Below are positions 7,246 through 15,241 of a DNA stretch of 37,352 nucleotides, one piece after another (within the stretch, counting starts at the first letter, position 1; each line of letters starts with the position of its first letter). Below the pieces are notes generated by a model. The model made no database searches. It had not been told where the DNA came from and saw nothing but the letters and a program-made list of their open reading frames with translations. The position numbers were made by a program, and so were the translations under genes. The stretch is from NCBI GenBank assembly GCA_964632005.1, contig CAZWAP010000022.1, forward strand, positions 1 through 37,352. Direction: 5' to 3'. The stretch comes from CAZWAP01 sp964632005. GTDB taxonomy: Bacteria > Planctomycetota > Phycisphaerae > Sedimentisphaerales > Anaerobacaceae.

Positions 7246-8307
7246 TTGCCCAAGAGAGTGGTGGTTTACAGCGACGGCGCCAGCAGGGGCAACCCTGGTC
7301 CGGCGGCGGCGGGCTTTGTGCTTACCGATGAGAATGGTGCTCGCCTGGAGGCGAAGGCCTTTTTCCTCGGCGAGTCCACCAACAACGTGGCGGAGTACAC
7401 GGGCCTGATAAAAGCGCTCGAGGCGGCGAAGCAGCTTGGCGCCGAGGAGGTAACCGTCTGGAGCGACAGCGAGTTGGTGGTTCGGCAGGTTACCGGCCGG
7501 TACAAGGTCAGGAGTGAACAGATCAGGCCTGTGTACCGCCAGGCAGTCGAGCTGCTGGCGGGCTTTCAGAGCTGGCAGGTGGGGCACCTCTCAAGGGGCC
7601 AGAACAAGGAAGCCGACAGGCTTGTCAACCGTGCCCTGGACATAGGCGGCGACTTTGAAGATGAGGCACAGGCGGCAAAGTCGGGTACAAAACCGGTGCG
7701 GCTGGGAGTTTTGATCAGCGGCGGAGGCAGGACACTGATGAACCTGGTTGATCAAATCAAGCGTGGGCGGTTGAACGCGGAGGTGGCCGTTGTGATAAGT
7801 TCGCGCTCGAGTGTAGCGGGGGTCGAGAGGGCGAGGAAGGCCGGGCTCGCTGTCAAGATTATCCGCAAGAAGGATTATCCTGACATTGACGCATTTAGCG
7901 CGCGAATTGAAGAAGAGCTTTCTGCGGCAGGTGTCGAGCTTGTCGTTCAGGCTGGGTGGCTTTGCCTGTGGAAGATTCCGCGGCGGTACGAAAACCGCGT
8001 TATGAACATTCACCCTGCGCTGCTGCCGAGCTTTGGAGGCCAGGGCATGTGGGGGCATCACGTACACGAGGCTGTGCTCAAGGCCGGCTGCAAGGTAAGC
8101 GGCTGCACGGTTCATTTTTGCACGAACGAGTATGACAAAGGGCCGATCATCGTTCAGCGGGCCTGCGAAGTCAAAGATACAGACAGCACCGATACGCTCG
8201 CGGCCAGGGTCTTCGAGCAGGAGTGCATTGCGTACCCACAGGCGATTCGCTTGTTTGCGGAAGGCAGGTTGCTCGTTGAAGACGGTATCGTAAGAGTCAG
8301 GGCGTAG
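7246..8307 (+). CDS. Fusion of RNase H and GAR formyltransferase
   Basis: The 353-residue protein joins two enzymes. Residues 1-131 are a type I RNase H-like domain with the acidic residues D10 (YSDGASRGNPG), E50 (NNVAEYTGL), D74 (VWSDSELV) and D124 (NKEADRLVN), which would cut RNA in RNA-DNA hybrids. Residues about 150-345 are phosphoribosylglycinamide formyltransferase (PurN): SGGGRTLMNL at the nucleotide-binding loop and the catalytic N254, H256 (MNIHPALLPSF) and D297 (EYDKGPII), which transfers a formyl group from 10-formyl-tetrahydrofolate in purine synthesis. A linker of about 20 residues (132-150, rich in D, E, G and A) connects them and no stop or frameshift is seen. The start is TTG 7246 with GAGGAG eight bases upstream. 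Both domains keep their key residues, so both should be active. Neither enzyme's usual partners are adjacent. Confidence 0.92.
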   Translation: MPKRVVVYSDGASRGNPGPAAAGFVLTDENGARLEAKAFFLGESTNNVAEYTGLIKALEAAKQLGAEEVTVWSDSELVVRQVTGRYKVRSEQIRPVYRQAVELLAGFQSWQVGHLSRGQNKEADRLVNRALDIGGDFEDEAQAAKSGTKPVRLGVLISGGGRTLMNLVDQIKRGRLNAEVAVVISSRSSVAGVERARKAGLAVKIIRKKDYPDIDAFSARIEEELSAAGVELVVQAGWLCLWKIPRRYENRVMNIHPALLPSFGGQGMWGHHVHEAVLKAGCKVSGCTVHFCTNEYDKGPIIVQRACEVKDTDSTDTLAARVFEQECIAYPQAIRLFAEGRLLVEDGIVRVRA

Positions 8308-8398
8308 GGGCGCGCCGACTTGATGGGGTTGGTCGGTTGCCGGGCCGAAGTGGCAGGACAAGAAGAAGCGGGGGCGTGGACAAGAGGTTTTCGAGGCG

Positions 8399-8848
8399 GT
8401 GAACAGGCGGCAGAAGGCAATGCTGGTCGAGGTCCTGAGCGTGCTGATCATCACGATCGCTGCGGTCGTTGGAATGATCAACTTCAAGGACTACATCAAT
8501 CGCTCAGAGGCGCTGAACGCGATGCGGGAGCTGGGCCAAATAATCCTGGAGTACAAGCAGAGGAACCACAAGGTACCGCCCCAATCTCTCGTGATTAAGC
8601 GACGTGGGCAGCTAAAAGGGGGGGTTCGTCTGAGCGACCTGCGGTACAGGGGCCTGTGGATAGGCCTCGATGCCGACCCGAACGAAATCCTCGCCTACGC
8701 CGAAAAGAGCTATCCGTCATCGTTCCTGAATGATGGATACATAGTGCTGCAGCTCGACGGAACCGTCCGATGGATGGGCAAGAAGGAATTCGATCAGCTA
8801 CTGGCCCAGCAGCAGACCGAGCTGGAGATGGAAATGACTGGCCCGTAG
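8399..8848 (+). CDS. Small membrane-anchored protein of unknown function
   Basis: The 149-residue protein has one N-terminal hydrophobic segment (about residues 8-27, preceded by basic NRRQK), then a mostly polar region. A segment after the anchor (NAMRELGQIILEYKQRNHKVPP) is similar in character to the helix of pseudopilin-like proteins, where a long helix is followed by a phrase on tyrosine- or proline-rich turns, and the C-terminal part (DGYIVLQLDGTVRWM) reads like the 'display' strand seen in many planctomycete secreted proteins. There is no prepilin FTLIE motif. The start is GTG 8399 behind GAGG. It lies 91 bases after the fusion gene and probably belongs to the same transcript. Confidence 0.65.
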   Translation: MNRRQKAMLVEVLSVLIITIAAVVGMINFKDYINRSEALNAMRELGQIILEYKQRNHKVPPQSLVIKRRGQLKGGVRLSDLRYRGLWIGLDADPNEILAYAEKSYPSSFLNDGYIVLQLDGTVRWMGKKEFDQLLAQQQTELEMEMTGP

Positions 8849-8947
8849 GTCTGCGGCGGCCGTGAACGCTGCGGGGCAAAGGGGTAGGCTCGGCTGGCAG
8901 ATCTCAAAGTGAGTGCGTCGTCAGAGGGGTAATGGTTTGCCTGCGTA

Positions 8948-11461
8948 CTAATCCTTGGATTGGACGGCTTGCTCGACCTCGGGGTGGCTCTGCCCGGGCT
9001 CATCGACCTTAGCGCCTTTTAGCTTGAGGTGCTCTTCGTCCTGGACGTCCACCTTTATGAGGTTCTTTCCCTTGAATTTGCCGGCGAGGACGGCCTCGGA
9101 GAGCGGGTCCTCGATATAATGCTCTATGGCCCTTCTCAAGGGCCTGGCTCCGAACTCGGGATTATAGCCCTTGTCGATGAGGAATTCCTTTGCCTGCTCG
9201 GTGAGCTCGAGTCTCAACCCGTGCTCGGTCAGCCGTTTGAAGACCTTCGCAAGCTCGTAATCGACGATCGTCTGGAGGTCGTCGCGCGTCAGCGCCTTGA
9301 AGACTATCGTATCGTCGACGCGGTTGAGGAACTCGGGCCTGAAGTAGCGCTCAACTTCCTTTTGGAGCACCTCCTTCATCTTCTCGTAGTTGGATTCCGG
9401 CGTTTTCTTGCCGAAGCCGAACCCTGCCTGGTTCTTGATGAGGTCGGCACCGATATTGCTGGTCATAATAAGGATGACGTTCTTAAAATCGATGCTGCGC
9501 CCGAAGCTGTCGGTCAGCCTGCCCTCGTCCATTATCTGGAGGAGTATGTTGTAGACATCGGGGTGGGCCTTCTCTATTTCGTCAAGGAGGAGCACGGAAT
9601 AGGGGCGGCGCCTGACACGTTCGGTGAGCTGTCCGCCTTCCTCGTAGCCGACATAGCCCGGAGGGGCGCCCACCAGCCTGCTGACGTTGTGCTTTTCCAT
9701 GAATTCGCTCATATCCAGGCGAATCAGTGCGTTCCTGTCGCTGAACATAAACTCCGCCAGCGCCTGAGCCAGGAGTGTCTTTCCGACGCCGCTTGGCCCG
9801 AGGAAGATGAAGCAGCCCATCGGCCGATTCGGATCCTTCATTCCACTGCGGCTGCGTCTGACGGCCTTGGCGACCGCGGTGATGGCTTCGTCCTGCGAGA
9901 CGACGGTCTTGTGCAGCTCAGCCTCAAGCTCCAGCAGCCGTTGTGTCTCCTTCTTCTCCAATTTCGTCAGGGGGACTCCCGTCATATTGCTGACGACTTC
10001 GGCGATAATCTCGGCGTCCACGACGCCGGTGGCTTCCTTGTTTTCGTCGTACCATTTCTTGTGTAGCTGGGTTTTCTCGTCGAGCAGCTGCTGGGCCTCG
10101 TCCCTGAGGGCCGCGGCCCGCTCGTAGTCGGCGTTCTTGACGGCCTCGTCCTTTTCTCTCTGGAGCTTCTCGATTTTCTCTTCGATTTCGGTCAGGTCCG
10201 GCGGGGGTGTCATATTCTTCAGGCGTACACGTGCGCCGGCCTCATCGACGACGTCTATGGCCTTGTCCGGCAGGCATCTGCCTGTGATGTATCTGGTGGA
10301 AAGCTCAACTGCCTGGAAAAGGGCCTCGTCGGTGAAACGTACCCTGTGGTGTGCTTCGTAGCGGTCGCGCAGACCTCTCAATATGTCGAGGGTTTCCTCC
10401 TTGGAGGGGGGCTCGACGATTATCGTCTGGAAGCGTCTCTCCAGGGCGCCGTCTTTTTCGATGTGTTTTCTATATTCGTCGAGCGTTGTGGCGCCGATGC
10501 ACTGGACTTCGCCGCGGGCGAGGGCCGGCTTGAGGACGTTGGAGGCATCTATCGCGCCCTCGGCGCCGCCGGCGCCGACGAGAGTGTGCAATTCGTCCAC
10601 GAACAACACGACGTTCTTTGCCCTTCTGACCTCGTTGATGACCGCCTTTATTCTTTCCTCGAACTGCCCTCGATACTTTGTTCCGGCGACCATCATGGCA
10701 AGGTCGAGGACCACGATGCGTTTATCTTTCAAGAGCTCCGGGACCTGCTTGTTGACTATCTGCTGACTGAGGCCCTCGACGATTGCCGTCTTGCCGACGC
10801 CCGCTTCGCCGAGGAGCACGGGGTTGTTCTTGGTGCGTCTGCACAGTATCTGGATCAGCCGTTCGATTTCTCTTTTTCTGCCGATGACGGGGTCGAGTTC
10901 GTTGTCGGCGGCTAGCTGTGTGAGGTCTCTGCCGAAGCTATCGAGGGCTGGGGTCTTACTCTTTGTCTTTCGGCCCACGGTCGGGCTCATCTTCATACCC
11001 AGGGCTGCCGGCCCGTTGTCGACGCCGGCGCCGAGCAGATTCAAGACTTCCTGCCGGACCTCTTCGAGTTTAAGTCCAAGATTCATCAGGACTTGAGCTG
11101 CTATCCCGTCAGTTTCCCGCAACAGGCCGAGGAGAATGTGCTCGGTGCCTACGTAGTTGTGATTGAGGGCCCTGGCCTCTTCGATGGCATATTCTATGAC
11201 CTTCTTGGCGCGTGGTGTCTGGGGCAGCTTGCCCATTGTGACCATATCGGGGCCGCTCTTGACGAGCTTTTCCACTTCGAGACGAAGCTTCTTTATGTCG
11301 ACGTCGAGGTTTTTAAGGACCGTGGCGCCGACGCCACTGCCCTCCTTGACGAGCCCGAGAAGGATGTGCTCGGTCCCTATGTACTCGTGGTTGAAGCGCT
11401 GGGCTTCCTGGTTCGCCAGGGCCATCACCTTGCGTGCGCGGTCGGTAAAACGCTCAAACAT
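8948..11461 (-). CDS. clpC: ATP-dependent Clp protease ATPase subunit ClpC
   Basis: The 837-residue protein has the full ClpC layout. Two Clp N-terminal repeats lie at residues about 1-145, each with an EHILLGL motif. The first AAA+ domain has Walker A GEAGVGKT at 218-225 and Walker B LFVDE at 286-290. A middle UVR-type segment lies near 438-460 (DYERAAALRDEA). The second AAA+ domain has Walker A GPSGVGKT at 555-562. The C-terminal ClpB-D2-like small domain ends with a short charged tail. ClpC unfolds substrates and feeds them to ClpP; no clpP lies in this window. ATG 11461 is preceded by AGGGGAAAG, a strong ribosome binding site, and a promoter lies about 130 bases upstream. No McsA/McsB or CtsR genes are beside it, so it is not in the Bacillus-type ctsR operon. 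Confidence 0.97.
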   Translation of the reverse strand: MFERFTDRARKVMALANQEAQRFNHEYIGTEHILLGLVKEGSGVGATVLKNLDVDIKKLRLEVEKLVKSGPDMVTMGKLPQTPRAKKVIEYAIEEARALNHNYVGTEHILLGLLRETDGIAAQVLMNLGLKLEEVRQEVLNLLGAGVDNGPAALGMKMSPTVGRKTKSKTPALDSFGRDLTQLAADNELDPVIGRKREIERLIQILCRRTKNNPVLLGEAGVGKTAIVEGLSQQIVNKQVPELLKDKRIVVLDLAMMVAGTKYRGQFEERIKAVINEVRRAKNVVLFVDELHTLVGAGGAEGAIDASNVLKPALARGEVQCIGATTLDEYRKHIEKDGALERRFQTIIVEPPSKEETLDILRGLRDRYEAHHRVRFTDEALFQAVELSTRYITGRCLPDKAIDVVDEAGARVRLKNMTPPPDLTEIEEKIEKLQREKDEAVKNADYERAAALRDEAQQLLDEKTQLHKKWYDENKEATGVVDAEIIAEVVSNMTGVPLTKLEKKETQRLLELEAELHKTVVSQDEAITAVAKAVRRSRSGMKDPNRPMGCFIFLGPSGVGKTLLAQALAEFMFSDRNALIRLDMSEFMEKHNVSRLVGAPPGYVGYEEGGQLTERVRRRPYSVLLLDEIEKAHPDVYNILLQIMDEGRLTDSFGRSIDFKNVILIMTSNIGADLIKNQAGFGFGKKTPESNYEKMKEVLQKEVERYFRPEFLNRVDDTIVFKALTRDDLQTIVDYELAKVFKRLTEHGLRLELTEQAKEFLIDKGYNPEFGARPLRRAIEHYIEDPLSEAVLAGKFKGKNLIKVDVQDEEHLKLKGAKVDEPGQSHPEVEQAVQSKD

Positions 11462-12011
11462 CTCTTTCCCCTAACATTCTCAGAGAAACGGGCTCTCTGC
11501 CTTCAGCCACCCATACTGTTAATGTCATCTTCCACTTATTCGAACCCAATCCTTGCCGCTCAGCCGAACTTACCGGTCTGGAGGGCCAAATGCCATTATA
11601 ACACATCTGCGTTCTCCGTCAATCAGGCTGGCCACAGCGGGAAATGCCCCGTGGGTGGAGCGCTTAGTTATCTATATCCGCGGCCGCGGTCCGATGTTCG
11701 ATTACCGGTTCCATATATCTGTGTTTCTCTGCCTCATTTCTATCGTCAGAAACCCCTTGAAACTTTGCCGGTTCCAGAGGAATCCGCGTTTGCGGCTGAC
11801 GAAGGGCGTTTTCGGGGATTAGAACGGCCGGGCGGGCCTGTTCGATTCGTGGTTTGGAGGGCGGTGGGTCGCAGAATTATGGGCCTGCGGGCAGGGCCCG
11901 GGCCGCCTTTTTTTGGAATTCTGGGTGAAATTTTTGTCGCTTGTGCGTTATATGGGATGTAAGCTAAGCACAAAACCAATGCCAAGAGCAAGTCCAAGGG
12001 AGGTAAAGACA
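11462..12011. other. Divergent intergenic region clpC / lipoprotein
   Basis: About 550 bases between two divergent genes. It holds the clpC promoter (11595-11622) and the ribosome binding site GGGAGG (about 11998-12003) of the lipoprotein gene. Near 11872-11925 there is a GC-rich stretch with several short self-complementary blocks (CGGGC and GCCCG), followed by a run of seven T and flanked by CAGAATT and AATTCTG, which could form a terminator-like stem, but no forward gene precedes it. I see no gene here. Confidence 0.5.
11595..11622 (-). promoter_or_regulatory. Sigma-70-type promoter for clpC
   Basis: On the minus strand: TTGACG (11617-11622), a 16-base spacer and a perfect TATAAT (11595-11600). 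This is one of the best promoter matches in the window. Transcription would start near 11588 and give a leader of about 127 nt. No CIRCE-type inverted repeat is seen beside it. Confidence 0.65.
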
Positions 12012-14219
12012 ATGATCCACAGGAACGGTGTAATCAAGGCTGCGATTGTAACCACATCGGCTCTGTACGTGCTGATGGTGTGTTCGTGCCGCAAGTCGCC
12101 GGAGGCGAAAGCCCCGCAGCGGCCGGCTATTGAAAACCTTTTCGCCGTGCAGGTGAACAGCTTCGAGGAGACTCTCACCCAGATAGACAAGTTTCTCACA
12201 GGTGTTTTTCCTGTTCCGATGAGCCTGCAGATGATGGTGCGAATGCAGCTGGGCCAGGCACTCGGGCAAGCGGAGCCGGCCGGCGTGGATTTGAACGGCA
12301 GCTTCGGGGTCTTCGGGGTGCTGTTGCCCGACGAGTCTGGCTCAGCGCCGCCAGCTTCAAGGGTGTTCGTCGCGGGTTTTGGGTCCGCAAGCGACTACGA
12401 GGAGTTTATCGGGGGCAACCCGAATTGCGGCGAGCCCGACGCGAACGGCGTCTCCATCCTTACCATTAAGCCCCCCCGCCCGGCTGGTCCAGCCGAACAG
12501 CCCGCTGCCGCTGCAAGCCCCGCCGGCCCCAAGATACTCGTCGCAAGGCTCGGCCGATATGTGCTGGTAACCGCAGAGAGCCAGTATCATAAGCTCATAC
12601 GGTACAAGAAGCTGATGTCGGGCTATGGCGGCGAGGCGGCGGAGCTGGCGGGTATCTTCGATCCGGATCTGAGCGAACAGGCTGGCGGGCAGCCCATCTG
12701 GACCTACGGGAACGTACGGACAGCATCCGAGGCCTTCGGGTTGCGGGTTCTCGATAAGCTCAACGCAATTCAAGAGCTTGTCAAGGAGGTGCAGGCTGCC
12801 GGCGATCAGATGCCGATGCGACCTGCGGTATTCTCGCGAATAATGGGCGTATACCTCGGGATCGTCGAGACGCTGATGAAGGAAGTCGAATCGGTTACGC
12901 TGACGGCCGAGCCGAGTTCTGCGGTTCTGCGTGTAGGGATATCCGTCTCGGCGGTGCCGGGCACCGGGGCGGCGGATTTGCTGGCGAAAGGTGCCGACGC
13001 AGACCAGGCTAATCCGCTGTTGGGCTACCTGGAGGACGGGGCGGCGGCGAATTTCGCGATGAAGGTTGACGCGCCTCTGTGGAAGGAGTTGACGAGCAAG
13101 AGCATGGACCTTATGAGCGCGATAGTCGGGCCCAACACGCCGGCGGAGCAGGTCGAGGAGTACAGGGCACTTGCCACCGAGTCCTTCGACGTTCTGGCAG
13201 GGCCCATTGCAGGCGGGTTCTTCGTCAGCCCCGAGCCCCCGCTATTCACGGTCAAGTACGTCGTAGCTGTTAAAGACGCCGAGAAGTTCAACGGCGTCGT
13301 AGCCAGGTCCGCCGAGGTGTTCATAGCATCGGGCATAAGCCAATTCTACAAGGATATGGGAATAGAGGTTGAGTACACGATCAATCCGGCCGCCGCGACA
13401 TACAAGGGCGTTACGATATCTTCGGCCAGACTGTCTATGAAGGCAGCCGAGCCGAACCAGCCCGTGGGCCAGATGATCGAGACGATGTACGGCGGCGGAT
13501 TCGACTACCGCTGGGGCCTGGTCAACGGACTTTGCGTGGTTGCCGTTGGGCGCGACGCGGATTCGGCTGTGCGCGAGCTGATCGATCGGGTCAAGGCGGA
13601 TGGGCCGAAGCAGAACTGCAGCGAGGTGGCCGAGGCCCTCGCGTTGCTCCCGGGCGGCGAGAAGGCTGATTTCTTTGTGACTTACAATTATGTCCGGGTA
13701 CTCAAGATGGCGACGGCCTGGATGCAGCTGGGACCGATGCAACCGCCGGGGGCGACGATGCCTAAAATCGACGTTGCGACCGAGAGCAACCTCGTATTTG
13801 CCGGCAGGATCGGCGATGGGAAGATCGCCGTCGATGTGGCGGTGCCGAAGAAACACCTGGCCGAACTGGGCGCGGCGTTTACGATGATGCTGCAGCAAAC
13901 GACGGCGCAGATGAACGTTGCCAAGACAAGAGCGACCCTGAAATTGCTCGAGTCCGCCGTCAAGCACTTCAAACTCGACACCGGTCGATACCCAACAGAA
14001 CAGGAGGGGCTGGCGGCGCTGATCAAGGCGCCCGCGGGCGTGGACGGCTGGGACGGCCCGTACATCGAGGGGTCGTATATGCTGAAAGACGCGTGGAACA
14101 GGGATTTCGTCTATCAGCTGGACCCGACAGGTGATGGTGGGTTCACGATCATAAGCTATGGTGCGGACGGCAAAGAGGGCGGCGAGGGTCTTGACGCGGA
14201 CCTGAGGAGCAGCGACTGA
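12012..14219 (+). CDS. Large lipoprotein ending in a GspG-like domain
   Basis: The 735-residue protein starts with a signal peptide and a cysteine pair, LMVCSC, of which C26 fits a lipobox best (V-C-S-C). Residues about 30-630 have an internally repetitive, mixed composition, with phrases such as LPGGEKADFFVTYNYV recalling the DUF3352-like proteins of planctomycetes, but I cannot name the family. The last ~95 residues (from about 640) match the C-terminal part of type II secretion pseudopilin GspG: TGRYPTEQEGLAALIKAP, DAWNRDFVYQ and ISYGADGKEGGEGLDAD. The start is ATG 12012 with GGGAGG upstream; an earlier in-frame start would add 33 residues and spoil the signal peptide. It should be membrane-anchored and exported. 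Its task is not known. Confidence 0.8.
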   Translation: MIHRNGVIKAAIVTTSALYVLMVCSCRKSPEAKAPQRPAIENLFAVQVNSFEETLTQIDKFLTGVFPVPMSLQMMVRMQLGQALGQAEPAGVDLNGSFGVFGVLLPDESGSAPPASRVFVAGFGSASDYEEFIGGNPNCGEPDANGVSILTIKPPRPAGPAEQPAAAASPAGPKILVARLGRYVLVTAESQYHKLIRYKKLMSGYGGEAAELAGIFDPDLSEQAGGQPIWTYGNVRTASEAFGLRVLDKLNAIQELVKEVQAAGDQMPMRPAVFSRIMGVYLGIVETLMKEVESVTLTAEPSSAVLRVGISVSAVPGTGAADLLAKGADADQANPLLGYLEDGAAANFAMKVDAPLWKELTSKSMDLMSAIVGPNTPAEQVEEYRALATESFDVLAGPIAGGFFVSPEPPLFTVKYVVAVKDAEKFNGVVARSAEVFIASGISQFYKDMGIEVEYTINPAAATYKGVTISSARLSMKAAEPNQPVGQMIETMYGGGFDYRWGLVNGLCVVAVGRDADSAVRELIDRVKADGPKQNCSEVAEALALLPGGEKADFFVTYNYVRVLKMATAWMQLGPMQPPGATMPKIDVATESNLVFAGRIGDGKIAVDVAVPKKHLAELGAAFTMMLQQTTAQMNVAKTRATLKLLESAVKHFKLDTGRYPTEQEGLAALIKAPAGVDGWDGPYIEGSYMLKDAWNRDFVYQLDPTGDGGFTIISYGADGKEGGEGLDADLRSSD

Positions 14220-14223
14220 TTTT

Positions 14224-14250
14224 CCCTGCGCCAGGATCAATCTGGCAGGG
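14224..14250 (+). terminator. Hairpin after the lipoprotein gene
   Basis: CCCTG-CG-CCAG pairs with CTGGCAGGG around a 7-base loop, giving nine pairs and a two-base bulge. It starts four bases after the stop codon. There is no T-run behind it on either strand, so it may stop transcription weakly or protect the 3' end instead. Confidence 0.35.
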
Positions 14251-14332
14251 TGTGGAGGGGCTGTTTTACGGCTCAGGCCGCTGGTGGGCCAGGTGAACCG
14301 CGAGGGCCGGGGGGCTTATGCCGGCTCGCGTC

Positions 14333-14593
14333 TCACGCGTTGTTGTCTTCGAGCAACCTGCGGAGGTAGGCGTTTTCCCGCCGGGTCGCTTCAAGGTCGA
14401 AGATCTGGTACTTGATACACACCCGCAGGTAATCCAGTGATTCTTGGAGGTTGCTTATGCTTTTCTCAAGCTTCTTGTGATTGGCTTGGGCCTGTTGGGC
14501 CAAGCTGGTGAGCTTTTTGTGCTGGGGCTCGGATAAATCCGCGAATTCTTTTACCAATTCGTTGAGTTTGTCTTCCAGATTTGCCTCGTTCAT
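14333..14593 (-). CDS. Short coiled-coil protein, unknown
   Basis: The 86-residue protein is highly charged and helical throughout, with heptad-like repeats (LEDKLNELVKEFADL and LEKSISNLQESLDYLRV), and ends in LRRLLEDNNA. There are no membrane segments and one cysteine. It is likely a small cytoplasmic coiled-coil protein; ZapA-like or scaffolding roles are possible but not supported by any motif. AGGAG lies nine bases before ATG 14593 and six before the GTG at 14596, so either may start it. It stands alone, divergent from the symporter gene with a long untranslated stretch between. Confidence 0.7.
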   Translation of the reverse strand: MNEANLEDKLNELVKEFADLSEPQHKKLTSLAQQAQANHKKLEKSISNLQESLDYLRVCIKYQIFDLEATRRENAYLRRLLEDNNA

Positions 14594-14596
14594 CAC

Positions 14597-15241
14597 ATCC
14601 CACTCCTGTTATGCTGCACTGTTGAGACTATGCCGGTCTGCCCGTCCTCCAAGGCCATTCGTACCAGTTCTGCAGCAAACCCTATACCAGGTTGGAGATA
14701 AAGCGTTGGCCGCTCGTATTTCGGCGGCTGTTGGCATAACGGCCTTGTCGGACGGCCTTTATGTAGCGGTCGTGTGCGTTGGTGGCGTTTTTTCAAAGAA
14801 AAGCCCTTTAGTGGGTAGAGGCCCGTGTTGCCTAAAATCAACAATCGCGCTGTGGCGGTTTGGTGACGCGGTTCGTAAGGTTTTCTCAAAGGGAACGTTA
14901 CCTTGCGTGTTGACAATTGTAAACAGCAGTGTTGTTTTGCAGGGATAGTCGGCGGGGTCGGCGTGGTGTGGTGTACTACTGTTGTTTTGGGGGCTGCGTG
15001 GCGAGTTTTGCGTGCATTTGGGGGCAAGCTGGAGGACAGAACGCCGGGGGTGAGTACTGGGCCGGCGATGCGAGGATACCGGCTCGCCACTCGGACGGGG
15101 CTGTTTGAAGGCGGCGATGCGGGTTCTGTCGGTGTTTGGGGGGCCTGTAGAGGGGGAATGTTGTTGTGGGCGGTGCCTGGGGCAGTATAATGGCGGGATG
15201 GTCTGCAGTGACAGGTGATCATTCGGCAAGGGGCAGGTTGT
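14597..15241. other. Long intergenic region, no convincing gene
   Basis: About 645 bases between divergent genes. Frames that are open here on the minus strand are rich in P, H, R and Q and have no family character. A perfect TTGACA at 14910-14915 is followed by a poor -10. The last 80 bases contain the symporter promoter and its ribosome binding site. A small RNA or long leader cannot be excluded. Confidence 0.45.
15164..15191 (+). promoter_or_regulatory. Promoter for the symporter gene
   Basis: TTGTGG (15164-15169), a 16-base spacer and a perfect TATAAT (15186-15191). Transcription would start near 15198 and leave a leader of about 44 nt. Confidence 0.5.

Noticed and set aside
9029..10066. 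A 345-codon open frame antisense to clpC, and a similar one at 11093-11962
   Set aside because: They lie opposite clpC, whose GC-rich codons leave the other strand open. The translations have no family character and clpC itself is certain.
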